DNA of 20,433 nucleotides from a virus: positions 1 to 20,433 of IMG/VR virus record IMGVR_UViG_3300037223_000011; one strand, given 5' to 3'. Below, one piece after another: positions 14,144-20,433 of this stretch. The stretch's first letter is position 1; each line of letters starts with the position of its first letter. Both the position numbers and the translations under genes were made by a program. The notes beneath the pieces are model-generated. The model was not told the origin of the DNA. It searched no databases and was given only the letters and a program-made list of their open reading frames with translations.

Positions 14144-14653
14144 TCAGTACGGCTCATAGATCATGTGCCCGCCGATTGCGCCGGCCGTGGTGCCGGTGAA
14201 CGCGGACAGTGACAGCTCCCCGAGTGATGCCGTGTTGCCCACGAGGGTGATCTCCTCGTCGCGGTCACGGGCCAGCCAGCGCGCCATGCCGCCGTATGCG
14301 TTGAACGGCAACACCAGCAAGCGCCCGAGAGTCGAGGAGCGCTGCGGGATCGTGGTCGCTGAGTTTCCGACGACCGGAGGTGCAGCGAGTGCTGCGGTGG
14401 CCGCGTCAAGCGCCTGGTCGATAGCGCCGCCGGCAACCACTGTTCCGCCGACGGTCGAGTCTCGGCCGAGCACCATGATCTGCGGCTGGCTCGTTGAGGC
14501 CGACTGGCCGCCCAGGAAAACCTCTAGGAGCGCGATCTTCTGGGTGGCCGAGCCGCCCTGAATGAGGCCCATGTAGGTTGTGTTGGCGAGGTTCGTTGTG
14601 TCGGCAGTCGCCGCCGTGGTCACGGTCGCGGTACCGAGGGATCGTTTAGCCAT
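14144..14653 (-). CDS. Putative virion surface / decoration protein
   Basis: 169 residues, ATG 14653 with GGAG nine bases upstream. The chain is rich in Ala, Thr and Gly and looks largely beta: KRSLGTATVTTAATADTTNLANTTYMGLIQGG (3-34), KIALLEVFLGGQ (39-50), PQIMVLGRDS (57-66), then LLVLPFNAYGGMARWLARD (111-129) and NTASLGELSLSAFTG (139-153). I recall hypothetical phage proteins with this same layout next to portal and head genes in proteobacterial phages, probably virion surface proteins. No enzymatic motif is seen. A decoration or minor capsid role is inferred from composition and place, not shown. Confidence 0.6.
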   Translation of the reverse strand: MAKRSLGTATVTTAATADTTNLANTTYMGLIQGGSATQKIALLEVFLGGQSASTSQPQIMVLGRDSTVGGTVVAGGAIDQALDAATAALAAPPVVGNSATTIPQRSSTLGRLLVLPFNAYGGMARWLARDRDEEITLVGNTASLGELSLSAFTGTTAGAIGGHMIYEPY

Positions 14654-14668
14654 TGATAAAAACTCCTA

Positions 14669-15031
14669 TTACGGTAAAAGAATCCGTGGGACATCCACGG
14701 TATCGAGCGACTTGCCTTTGTCCGCCGCTTCGGAGACTTCCTCTATCACGAAGCGCATCGGTTTGCAGGCTCCGCCCGCAGAAACCTGGGCGGCTTTGCA
14801 CGGATCGCAGATGTAGTGGTCACACGATTTGCACCACGCCCGCTCGCGCGTCCGCCACGGATTCTTGATGAGCTGCTGGCAGCAGTGGCTACAGGTGTAG
14901 GTCGCGAGCTCGTGGCGCCCACGGCCTAGCTCCGGTGCAAGACCCAAGCTGATGAGTAGCTCGGCGGGCACGCCGACGCCGGCATCGATCTCCAAATAAT
15001 TCTCATCGTTCAACTTGCTGTGAACGGACAC
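14669..15031 (-). CDS. Cysteine-rich zinc-finger protein
   Basis: 120 residues from GTG 15031, with GGGAG nine bases upstream; a longer frame up to 15139 lies inside the previous gene and looks unlikely. The middle carries three CxxC pairs: Cys47/Cys50 (CSHC, with Cys51 next to it), Cys67/Cys70 (CKSC) and Cys75/Cys78 (CDPC), with His72 between the last two. The pattern CSHCCQQ...RAWCKSCDHYICDPC is that of a compact double zinc knuckle or treble-clef-like domain. Similar small proteins occur among head genes of proteobacterial phages, with unknown role. It may bind DNA or a partner during packaging or head assembly. The helical C-terminal end (VIEEVSEAADKGKSL) is ordinary. Confidence 0.65.
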   Translation of the reverse strand: MSVHSKLNDENYLEIDAGVGVPAELLISLGLAPELGRGRHELATYTCSHCCQQLIKNPWRTRERAWCKSCDHYICDPCKAAQVSAGGACKPMRFVIEEVSEAADKGKSLDTVDVPRILLP

Positions 15032-15033
15032 GC

Positions 15034-15321
15034 CTAGTTGCTCCCGTTGACCCGCTTGCGCATGGTGTCCAAGGCGGTGAGGGCTCCGGGGCCGGCCGGT
15101 ATGATCCCGGGGCCGGCGGCGACCTGCTGTTGAGCCCAACCGAGGAACTGCTGCGCCATGACAAGCGCCACCTCGGGGCTCGGGCAGTTGTGCGTCTCAA
15201 CCATGCCGAGATACTGGCCATCCGGCACGGTCACAAAATGCAGTTGATTGTTGCCCGGCCCACCGCTTCGGAGGTGCCATTTGACCTGAATCTGTTGGGC
15301 GTGGGGTTGTTCTGGGGACAT
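15034..15321 (-). CDS. Hypothetical phage protein, 95 residues
   Basis: 95 residues. The start ATG 15321 has a GGAG five bases upstream, beside the stop of the MuF-like gene; the in-frame start at 15366 is inside that gene and less likely. The N-terminal half looks beta (QIQVKWHLRSGG, then QLHFVTVPDGQYLGMVE at 27-43). The second half is a helix (PEVALVMAQQFLGWAQQQVA, 48-67) and then a Gly/Pro/Ala linker (AAGPGIIPAGPGALTALD). I recognise no family. It is followed after two bases by the zinc-finger gene, and may work with it, but this is only proximity. Confidence 0.5.
   Translation of the reverse strand: MSPEQPHAQQIQVKWHLRSGGPGNNQLHFVTVPDGQYLGMVETHNCPSPEVALVMAQQFLGWAQQQVAAGPGIIPAGPGALTALDTMRKRVNGSN
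15041..15045 (-). promoter_or_regulatory. Ribosome binding site for the zinc-finger gene
   Basis: GGGAG on the minus strand, nine bases before GTG 15031 and inside the end of the 95-residue gene. It supports the short GTG start rather than the longer reading. Confidence 0.55.
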
Positions 15322-15326
15322 GGGTA

Positions 15327-15330
15327 CTCC
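15327..15330 (-). promoter_or_regulatory. Ribosome binding site fixing the start at 15321
   Basis: GGAG on the minus strand, five bases before ATG 15321. It overlaps the stop of the MuF-like gene and selects MSPEQPH as the start. Confidence 0.65.
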
Positions 15331-16127
15331 TACTGCAGCGCCGGGATAATAGCGCGGCTTGTGCACCGACAGTTAATTTCAGTTCCGGGCCATATGTTTT
15401 TCTTGACCGCCGGGTCGTACATGCCGGCCTTTATGACGTAGCGTTTTCCGTTCATGGCGACGTGCGTCGGCCGCGGAACCTTGCCGGCATGGGAGTGCAT
15501 CCAGACTGCCTCCTTGATGCCGAGCTCGGAGCGCCGCTGCTCCTCCATGACCGCCTTAGCCTTGCTGCTTTGGTCGCGGGCGATGAACGCGGCGCGCTTG
15601 AAGGACACCCCATAGGCGCGCTGGATGCCGGATGTGAGGGCGCCGAGCTTGCCGCCGGTCATCACCGCCTGCCACACGGAGGACTCGACGTCCTTGAGAA
15701 ACTGCTGCGGAATCGACTTGATGAGATTCACATTCTCAGCGATGACTGCGCGGTAGACCTGCGCCATGCCGGCGGTGGGCTCGAAGGCAACCGTAAAGCC
15801 CGCCTCCTTGAGTCGCCGTTTGAACATGCCGTCTAGGTTCCGCCTGTGCTCATTGGCGAAGGCGGTCGCGATATCGTCGCTGGCATTGTTCAGCCGGCGA
15901 ATCCAGCGCTTACCCCATCGGCGCATAGCATCGCGCAGCGCTGCGACCGGGCTCTCATCCTGCGCGCCTACGCCTATCTCGATGGGGCGGGCCTTGGCGG
16001 CGGCCTTGATGTGCAGCAGCATGGACTTTGCCATCGCCGTGATGAGCGCCTCCAGCCGGCGGCGATAGGCCATCTCCAGTCCTGCATTGGTGCGGATGGC
16101 CCGGAGGGTAGCTGGCTTGCTAGGCAC
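15330..16127 (-). CDS. MuF-like minor head morphogenesis protein
   Basis: 265 residues, GTG 16127 overlapping the portal stop by eight bases; an internal ATG at residue 19 is possible. The N-terminal two thirds are helical and basic (RRWGKRWIRRLNNASDDIATAF at 69-90). The C-terminal domain is typical of the phage Mu gpF / SPP1 gp7 family: FIARDQSSKA (181-190), EAVWMHSHAGKVPRPTHVAMNGK (206-228), and WPGTEINCRC (246-255). Such proteins bind the portal, are needed for head assembly and are injected or retained near the portal. The gene directly after portal is the standard place. No toxin or ADP-ribosylase domain is fused to the end, as occurs in some MuF proteins. Confidence 0.88.
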   Translation of the reverse strand: MPSKPATLRAIRTNAGLEMAYRRRLEALITAMAKSMLLHIKAAAKARPIEIGVGAQDESPVAALRDAMRRWGKRWIRRLNNASDDIATAFANEHRRNLDGMFKRRLKEAGFTVAFEPTAGMAQVYRAVIAENVNLIKSIPQQFLKDVESSVWQAVMTGGKLGALTSGIQRAYGVSFKRAAFIARDQSSKAKAVMEEQRRSELGIKEAVWMHSHAGKVPRPTHVAMNGKRYVIKAGMYDPAVKKNIWPGTEINCRCTSRAIIPALQ

Positions 16128-17583
16128 TGATGCGGACTTCTTCCTCGACGCCCTCGCTCTCCAAGTCCGGGGGCTCGATCACCTTGTCGACGTCAATGGA
16201 ATTGAAGCCAGAGTCGGGGTCGGACGCGAGATGGTCGCGCGCCTCATGGCCATCGATGATGCCGCTATCTACTGCAGCGACCAGCGTTTCCATGGTGGCC
16301 TTGCGCACCTCGGCAACTTCTGAGCCGGCGACCTCCTTCAGCGGCTTGAACTCGAAAGTGATGTCCGGGTCAATCTTGCCGTTGAGGTCTAGCTGGACGA
16401 CCTTGAGGATGATTTCAAGTGGCGGCCGATAGAGTTGCTCCTGCATCGAGTGCACCCAGTTGTGCCACACCTCGATCTCGCCTTCGGACGTAGCGTTCAG
16501 CCCAGCGGGCGAGACGCCCGTCATGATTATCAACGGCTGATGCGTCGGATAGGCCATGTGCTCTAGGGCCTGCCCCTGCAGCTCGCCCAAGCCGGTCAGG
16601 GACGCCTGCACCTGAGATAGCAGTTCGTCGTCCTTGTCGTGCAGGAAAATGCCCTGGTTGTCGCGATTTTTGGTGAACAGCTTGAGCCGGTCGAGCAATG
16701 CCTGGTAGGCCGCAGGATCGCCGCCCTGCAGTACGGTCGCCATGTCGGTGGCGAGCGTGATGATTGAGAAGTTGCTGATGAGCCGGCTGACACTATCGAC
16801 CGTCTTGAGCCAGCGCTGCACATACGGGTCGATAAGTTGGGTAAGCGACAGACCGCCGAAGTTGTAGGCGGGCTTGATGATGTCGGGGACTTCGCGCGAG
16901 ATGAATTTCAACAGCCGCGAGGCGTGCACCGATTGACCAAGGACAACCCATTGCTCAGGGTTATAGAACGTGGGGATCGTGGGGTCGTTTGAGTTCCACG
17001 TGATAGGCGTGATCCACATAGGCTCGATGGTGTTGAAGCCTTCGAGCTGGCCCTGCTCAATACCGCCCTCCTTGACTGCCAGCGGCAACTTGCGGATGGC
17101 GCCCTCGTCGCCGCGGAGCTTGATGTACACCATGCCGAGGCCATAAAAGCCGTCGTGCTCGGTGACCTTGCGGAACAGCAGTTGAACGCCGTGCTGCTCA
17201 AACGCCTTCTCGATCTGCGCGATGAGGTCGGACTTGTCGCCGTCGCCCTTGCTCGTAATCTTGATCCACTCGCGCGTCATCTCCTTCGCCGTCGTCTCGA
17301 CGGGCTGCCGGTATTCGGAGCGCTGAGAGAGCTCGGCGAGGTACGGGTAGCCCGGAAAGTAGAGACCGAAAGCGAGCTGGCCGGCGACGGTCTGCCCGCC
17401 CACGCCGCCGAGATAGCCTGCATATGGGTAGGTCGATCCATCGTCGAATGCCATCGCGGGGCGCTTGAACGGCAGTTGCGGCAGCGACAACTGGCGCCTG
17501 GATTGGTCGGCCGGCGGCCCGGGAGTCGAGGCGACGATGTGCCCGAGCATGGCTGGCGCTGACTTGGGTTTCGGCTTGGTCAC
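16120..17583 (-). CDS. Portal protein (DUF1073)
   Basis: 487 residues, GTG start in a GTGA overlap with the previous gene. An N-terminal Pro-rich lead (1-45) is followed by the portal body: ELSQRSEYRQPVETTAKEMTREWI (84-107), HDGFYGLGMVYIKL (143-156), QWVVLGQSVHASRLLKF (211-227), the clip/stem-like YNFGGLSLTQLIDPYVQRW, and SPAGLNATSEGEIEVW (358-373), a signature of DUF1073 portals. The C-terminus is acidic (SEGVEEEVRIS). The protein forms the dodecameric ring at one capsid vertex through which the terminase packages DNA. Its neighbours, large terminase upstream and MuF-like downstream, are as expected. The call is firm. Confidence 0.9.
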   Translation of the reverse strand: MTKPKPKSAPAMLGHIVASTPGPPADQSRRQLSLPQLPFKRPAMAFDDGSTYPYAGYLGGVGGQTVAGQLAFGLYFPGYPYLAELSQRSEYRQPVETTAKEMTREWIKITSKGDGDKSDLIAQIEKAFEQHGVQLLFRKVTEHDGFYGLGMVYIKLRGDEGAIRKLPLAVKEGGIEQGQLEGFNTIEPMWITPITWNSNDPTIPTFYNPEQWVVLGQSVHASRLLKFISREVPDIIKPAYNFGGLSLTQLIDPYVQRWLKTVDSVSRLISNFSIITLATDMATVLQGGDPAAYQALLDRLKLFTKNRDNQGIFLHDKDDELLSQVQASLTGLGELQGQALEHMAYPTHQPLIIMTGVSPAGLNATSEGEIEVWHNWVHSMQEQLYRPPLEIILKVVQLDLNGKIDPDITFEFKPLKEVAGSEVAEVRKATMETLVAAVDSGIIDGHEARDHLASDPDSGFNSIDVDKVIEPPDLESEGVEEEVRISA

Positions 17584-17822
17584 TTCGCCGCCTCTTGAGA
17601 TTGGTGCGCAATCAGCGACCCAGGACGAGGAACCGGGGGTGGGGCCACCTTGCGCTGCCGACGTTGTTTGCGGTTAGGCTGCCGCGCGACACTGACGGCT
17701 TGTCGCCTGTAATGCTCCATCATCAGAATTCTCGGCATGATGACGGACTCGAATGCCTGGTGCTCCAAGATGGCCCGCTTGTTCGTGAGCGCGTCTTGGA
17801 TCATCACGGCTCGCACCGCCAT
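17580..17822 (-). CDS. Small basic protein between terminase and portal
   Basis: 80 residues, ATG 17822 with GGAG five bases upstream, two bases after the terminase stop; its own stop overlaps the portal start (GTGA). The first half is helical (MIQDALTNKRAILEHQAFESVIMPRILMMEHYRRQA), the second is strongly basic and Pro-rich (RQPNRKQRRQRKVAPPPVPRPG). No known family is recognised. Placement and coupling argue for a packaging or portal-assembly helper, or a small DNA-binding protein; neither is shown by a motif. Confidence 0.6.
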   Translation of the reverse strand: MAVRAVMIQDALTNKRAILEHQAFESVIMPRILMMEHYRRQAVSVARQPNRKQRRQRKVAPPPVPRPGSLIAHQSQEAAK

Positions 17823-17824
17823 CC

Positions 17825-19399
17825 TTACTCCAATATTCGTGGGTCTATCCTCATTGGCCCGCCGCGCGGGGCGAAGGCAATCATAACCGCATCGGCGAGG
17901 TTCGGCGATGCCGAGCCGTCGGGTTGCTTATCCACCATCAGCTTTCCGCTGCTGGAAATCTTCCACTGCGGCTGGCATAGCTCGATGCACAGCTTGGGCA
18001 AGGCCTTGATGCTGCTGGACAGACTGATGAGTTTGTCGCGGTCATAGGGCATGCCGTGGACGGCCTGATGGGTGTTGTAGAACAGCATCGACAGCCACCA
18101 ATAGGCCTGAGCCTTGGCGTTCTGAAAGCGGTCCTTTGCCAGCACGTCGGTGCCGGGCACCTTGCGGTCGGGGTTGAATACCTCGCCCGAGCCGCGGAAG
18201 GCGGCGATGCGCAGCGGCCGAATGGCCCCCAGCCGGCGGCGCTCCGAGATGCGATTGGCTTCGGATCGCACGCCCGAGCCATAGCCGCCGTCGGCGTCAT
18301 AGTCGAAGCCGTCGAGGTTCAGGTCCTCGCAGAGTTGATAGGCGCGCTCGGCCGTGTCGCCCACGTCGCGCTGTTTTCCGCTCCATGCCATGCATTCAAT
18401 GACGCTGATGCCATGGCGTGCACAGAACGCGTTGAGGTCGCGACCCTGGTCTGCAATGTCGAGCGCCCCGCGGCGCACCCCGCTGACCACGATGTTTAGT
18501 CTCTTGTCGGCGTCGACGCTCGATTGAATCCACTCTGATGGGATGACGATACCCTCGACGCTGGCCTGATAGTTGATGTCCAGCTCTTGCGCGGTGATCA
18601 CCGGCCCCCACTGCTCAAGGAACTTGTCGTAGTCCTCTTGCGTGAATCGCGGGTTATCACGCCAATGAAACGTGAACTTCTCAGACTTGCCGTCGTGCAT
18701 GCGCTCAGCGAAGGTGTTTGTCATGCCGATGACGCTACTGACATCGATGCGGCAGTCGGTGGTTTTGGACAGAGAAGCATCGACCAGCGCATCGCGCTCA
18801 AGGTGAGCCGCCTCGTCCACGAAGTAGATCGTCACGCGCCCGCCGCGGCCGATGTTGTCACCGACCTCGCCAGTGATGGCTGATCCTCGCAGCGGGAACA
18901 GCAGCCGCATCTGCGCGGAATCGCGTTTCAGCTCAAAGCCGCCGCGCCACTCAAGCGGCAGACCCTCGATGTATGCGCGCGCCTTTTCAAACAGCGAGCC
19001 CATGTCGCCGGTGCGGTCAACCTTGTCCTGTTTGAAGCTGCCGAGGCCGACGGCGATGTTGTCGTACAGCACAGCGATGCTGACGGAGAACGCAACCACC
19101 AGCCATGAAAGACCCACGTCGCGGGACTTTTCTGTGCCGCCGTATTCGCCCGCGCGCCAGCGGGCATAGGCCCAGTCAACCCACTCGCGCTGCCGCGGGT
19201 CCAGCTTAAACGGCATGATGACTGCGCCGTGACGACGCACGTTTCGCGGGTCGACCGTGATGCCCCAGTCATTGATGAAGTCCGCGATGTGCGTCTGGTA
19301 GTAGCGACGCAGCTCATCGAAGGTGCGCGAGCCGGCCTGCACATAGCGGGCGCGCTTCCGGGTGCGGGCGCGGAATACGTCCGCGGCCACAGCGCTCAT
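17825..19399 (-). CDS. terL: Terminase large subunit
   Basis: 524 residues, ATG in an ATGA overlap with the small subunit. The ATPase part has a Walker-A-like loop EKSRDVGLSW (90-99), with Lys91 and Arg93 as candidate key residues and Gly96 and Ser98. Walker B is VTIYFVDE (189-196). A likely coupling motif is IGMTNTF (224-230), at the place where terminases have a Ser/Thr/Asn coupling stretch. The nuclease part has LDIADQGRD (313-321), the acidic YDADGGYG (367-374) and SPNLADAVMIAF (498-509), which fit the three acidic sites of the RNase-H-like fold. The enzyme pumps DNA into the prohead and cuts it. The length is normal. Confidence 0.9.
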   Translation of the reverse strand: MSAVAADVFRARTRKRARYVQAGSRTFDELRRYYQTHIADFINDWGITVDPRNVRRHGAVIMPFKLDPRQREWVDWAYARWRAGEYGGTEKSRDVGLSWLVVAFSVSIAVLYDNIAVGLGSFKQDKVDRTGDMGSLFEKARAYIEGLPLEWRGGFELKRDSAQMRLLFPLRGSAITGEVGDNIGRGGRVTIYFVDEAAHLERDALVDASLSKTTDCRIDVSSVIGMTNTFAERMHDGKSEKFTFHWRDNPRFTQEDYDKFLEQWGPVITAQELDINYQASVEGIVIPSEWIQSSVDADKRLNIVVSGVRRGALDIADQGRDLNAFCARHGISVIECMAWSGKQRDVGDTAERAYQLCEDLNLDGFDYDADGGYGSGVRSEANRISERRRLGAIRPLRIAAFRGSGEVFNPDRKVPGTDVLAKDRFQNAKAQAYWWLSMLFYNTHQAVHGMPYDRDKLISLSSSIKALPKLCIELCQPQWKISSSGKLMVDKQPDGSASPNLADAVMIAFAPRGGPMRIDPRILE

Positions 19400-19815
19400 T
19401 TGCGCGTGGCTACGCGCTCCAGCGTTCCGGACACATCCTCGCCCATAATCTCAAGGTAGGCCTTTGCCGCAGATTCTTCGCTGATATCCAGCGGCAGCAC
19501 ATTCGTGCGGATCGGCCCGCCATCGGCGCCCGTGTGCTCGACGCGCTGCACTTCGCGCCAACCCATTTGAGATTTGGTCCAGTAGATCGCCGCAGAGACG
19601 TTGCCCGCCATGGCCTGCTTGAACAGCGTGCCGCCAATCGCTGCATTCGCCTTGGCTTTGCCGAGATCCAGCTCGGCCCGATAGTGGCGATATAGCGTGT
19701 GCAATGAGCCGAGCCCGAGCAGGATCACGATATGGTCGTGCGGCACGCCGACCATCGCCCAGTTTTCGGCTTTCTTGCGCTGATCTTCGGTGGGTTTATG
19801 TTGAGGTTTGGCCAT
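19396..19815 (-). CDS. terS: Terminase small subunit
   Basis: 139 residues from ATG 19815, overlapping the end of the methyltransferase gene by 20 bases. An N-terminal helix-turn-helix-like region (EDQRKKAENWAMVGVPHDHIVILLGLGSLHTLYRHY, 10-45) is followed by helical KAKANAAIGGTLFKQAMAGNVSAAIYWTKSQMGW (53-86), a pattern of small terminases that ends in a typical KSQMGWRE. The C-terminal part (about 88-139) would bind the large subunit or the portal. It recognises the packaging site on phage DNA and loads the large subunit. Its place before the large subunit gene, coupled by ATGA, is standard. Confidence 0.85.
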   Translation of the reverse strand: MAKPQHKPTEDQRKKAENWAMVGVPHDHIVILLGLGSLHTLYRHYRAELDLGKAKANAAIGGTLFKQAMAGNVSAAIYWTKSQMGWREVQRVEHTGADGGPIRTNVLPLDISEESAAKAYLEIMGEDVSGTLERVATRK

Positions 19816-20433
19816 CGCGCGTCGCCTGTTTGCCGGTGAACTGTTCCCATCGCTTCACCGCAACGTCGCAGTACGCAGGCGACAACTCCATGGCATAGCA
19901 CCGGCGGCTTAGCTCCTCAGCAGCCATAATGCTCGTGCCACTACCACTAAATGGCTCGACGATAAGGTCGCCTTGGCATGAGTGGTTCATCACGAGACGC
20001 TTCCATAGCTCGATTGGTTTGGCGGTAGGGTGTAGGTCGTGCGCGTGAGGCTTGTCGTAGGTAAGAACGGTTGATGCGTTGTTTGGCACGTTATTGCGAA
20101 AGCCTGCCCCGTCACGCGTGCAGATCCATATCGGTTCGTGCTGCTGCTGGTAGGCGGCACCAGCCCAGAATGCAAATGTGTTTTTTACCCACACCAACTC
20201 CTTGCGCACTTCCCATCGATACTTTCTCAGGGAGTCGCACAAGACGAACATATGGCGGTTGACGCTGTAGCTGAAGATCAGGAGGTCCGTTGGAATGTGG
20301 TCCATGAACGACAGTAGCAACGACGGATCGATATCCGCTTCCTGATAGTTGGCATGTACCGCGCGCACCTTTGCGCTCACAGGCTTCAGACTATCGCGAT
20401 CCAAGTGCGCCTTTTCGTAGTTCACCGAGTACG
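19796..20433 (-). CDS. DNA methyltransferase (N6-adenine/N4-cytosine type), C-terminal part
   Basis: Partial at the right edge: the frame is open from 20433. Codons before the possible GTG at 20425 read ..-Tyr-Ser, so the edge cuts the catalytic DPPY motif (the visible part reads YSVNYEKAHLD). Downstream are KELVWVKN, HEPIWICTRDG (96-106 counting from the GTG), HPTAKPIELW (132-141) and the AdoMet-binding VEPFSGSGTSIMAAE (156-170), then RRCYAMELSPAYCDVAVKRW. DPPY before FxGxG is the order of beta-class enzymes. The HEPI stretch recalls the methylase half of ParB-methylase fusions that often sit before phage terminases, but the N-terminus is out of view. It may protect phage DNA from host restriction or mark it for packaging. 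Confidence 0.85.
   Translation of the reverse strand, partial: YSVNYEKAHLDRDSLKPVSAKVRAVHANYQEADIDPSLLLSFMDHIPTDLLIFSYSVNRHMFVLCDSLRKYRWEVRKELVWVKNTFAFWAGAAYQQQHEPIWICTRDGAGFRNNVPNNASTVLTYDKPHAHDLHPTAKPIELWKRLVMNHSCQGDLIVEPFSGSGTSIMAAEELSRRCYAMELSPAYCDVAVKRWEQFTGKQATRDGQTST

Overview
The window is about 20.4 kb from the structural (late) region of a double-stranded DNA tailed phage (Caudoviricetes) or a prophage of one. I support 26 genes, all on the minus strand, so transcription runs from high to low coordinates. They are packed almost without gaps: most junctions are ATGA or GTGA overlaps or spacings of a few bases, and the largest space between genes is 24 bases. No stretch over 300 bases lacks a gene. 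I see no tRNA, CRISPR array, integrase, lysis cassette, promoter or factor-independent terminator. The DNA is GC-rich. The gene order and families (portal DUF1073, protease DUF2213, capsid DUF2184, connectors DUF4054 and HK97 gp10) are typical of phages of Gram-negative proteobacteria such as Burkholderia, Ralstonia or Xanthomonas relatives. The host is inferred, not shown.

In transcription order: (1) Packaging, 20433-17580: the C-terminal part of a DNA methyltransferase cut by the right edge, terminase small and large subunits, and a small basic protein. (2) Portal and head morphogenesis, 17583-13844: portal, MuF-like minor head protein, and four small genes including a cysteine-rich zinc-binding candidate and a putative virion surface protein. 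(3) A fibre-like block, 13828-9423: an exported-looking 662-residue beta-rich protein, a 248-residue beta-sandwich protein, a 454-residue protein built of repeats of about 36 residues, and a 102-residue protein. (4) Capsid, 9423-5295: a small zinc ribbon, a protease-scaffold fusion, and the major capsid protein between two related cement-type proteins. (5) Connector, 5292-3493: a conserved phage protein, a DUF4054 protein, an HK97 gp10-like protein and a probable tail-completion protein. (6) Left end, 3496-1: three consecutive genes for proteins with Sec-type signal sequences: a fibre-like protein, a glycoside hydrolase family 5 (GH5)-like protein with Ig-like domains, and the start of a lipoprotein-like protein.

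Read together, terminase and portal package DNA into a prohead made of capsid protein, scaffold-protease and cement, and the connector genes close the head for tail joining. The tail tube, tape measure and baseplate genes would lie beyond the left edge.

The unusual content is in blocks 3 and 6. Genes that look like virion fibres carry N-terminal export signals and paired cysteines. A GH5-like catalytic domain is interrupted between its two catalytic glutamates by a module that also occurs in the head-region fibre. One protein is made of about a dozen repeats of 34-38 residues and matches no family I can name.
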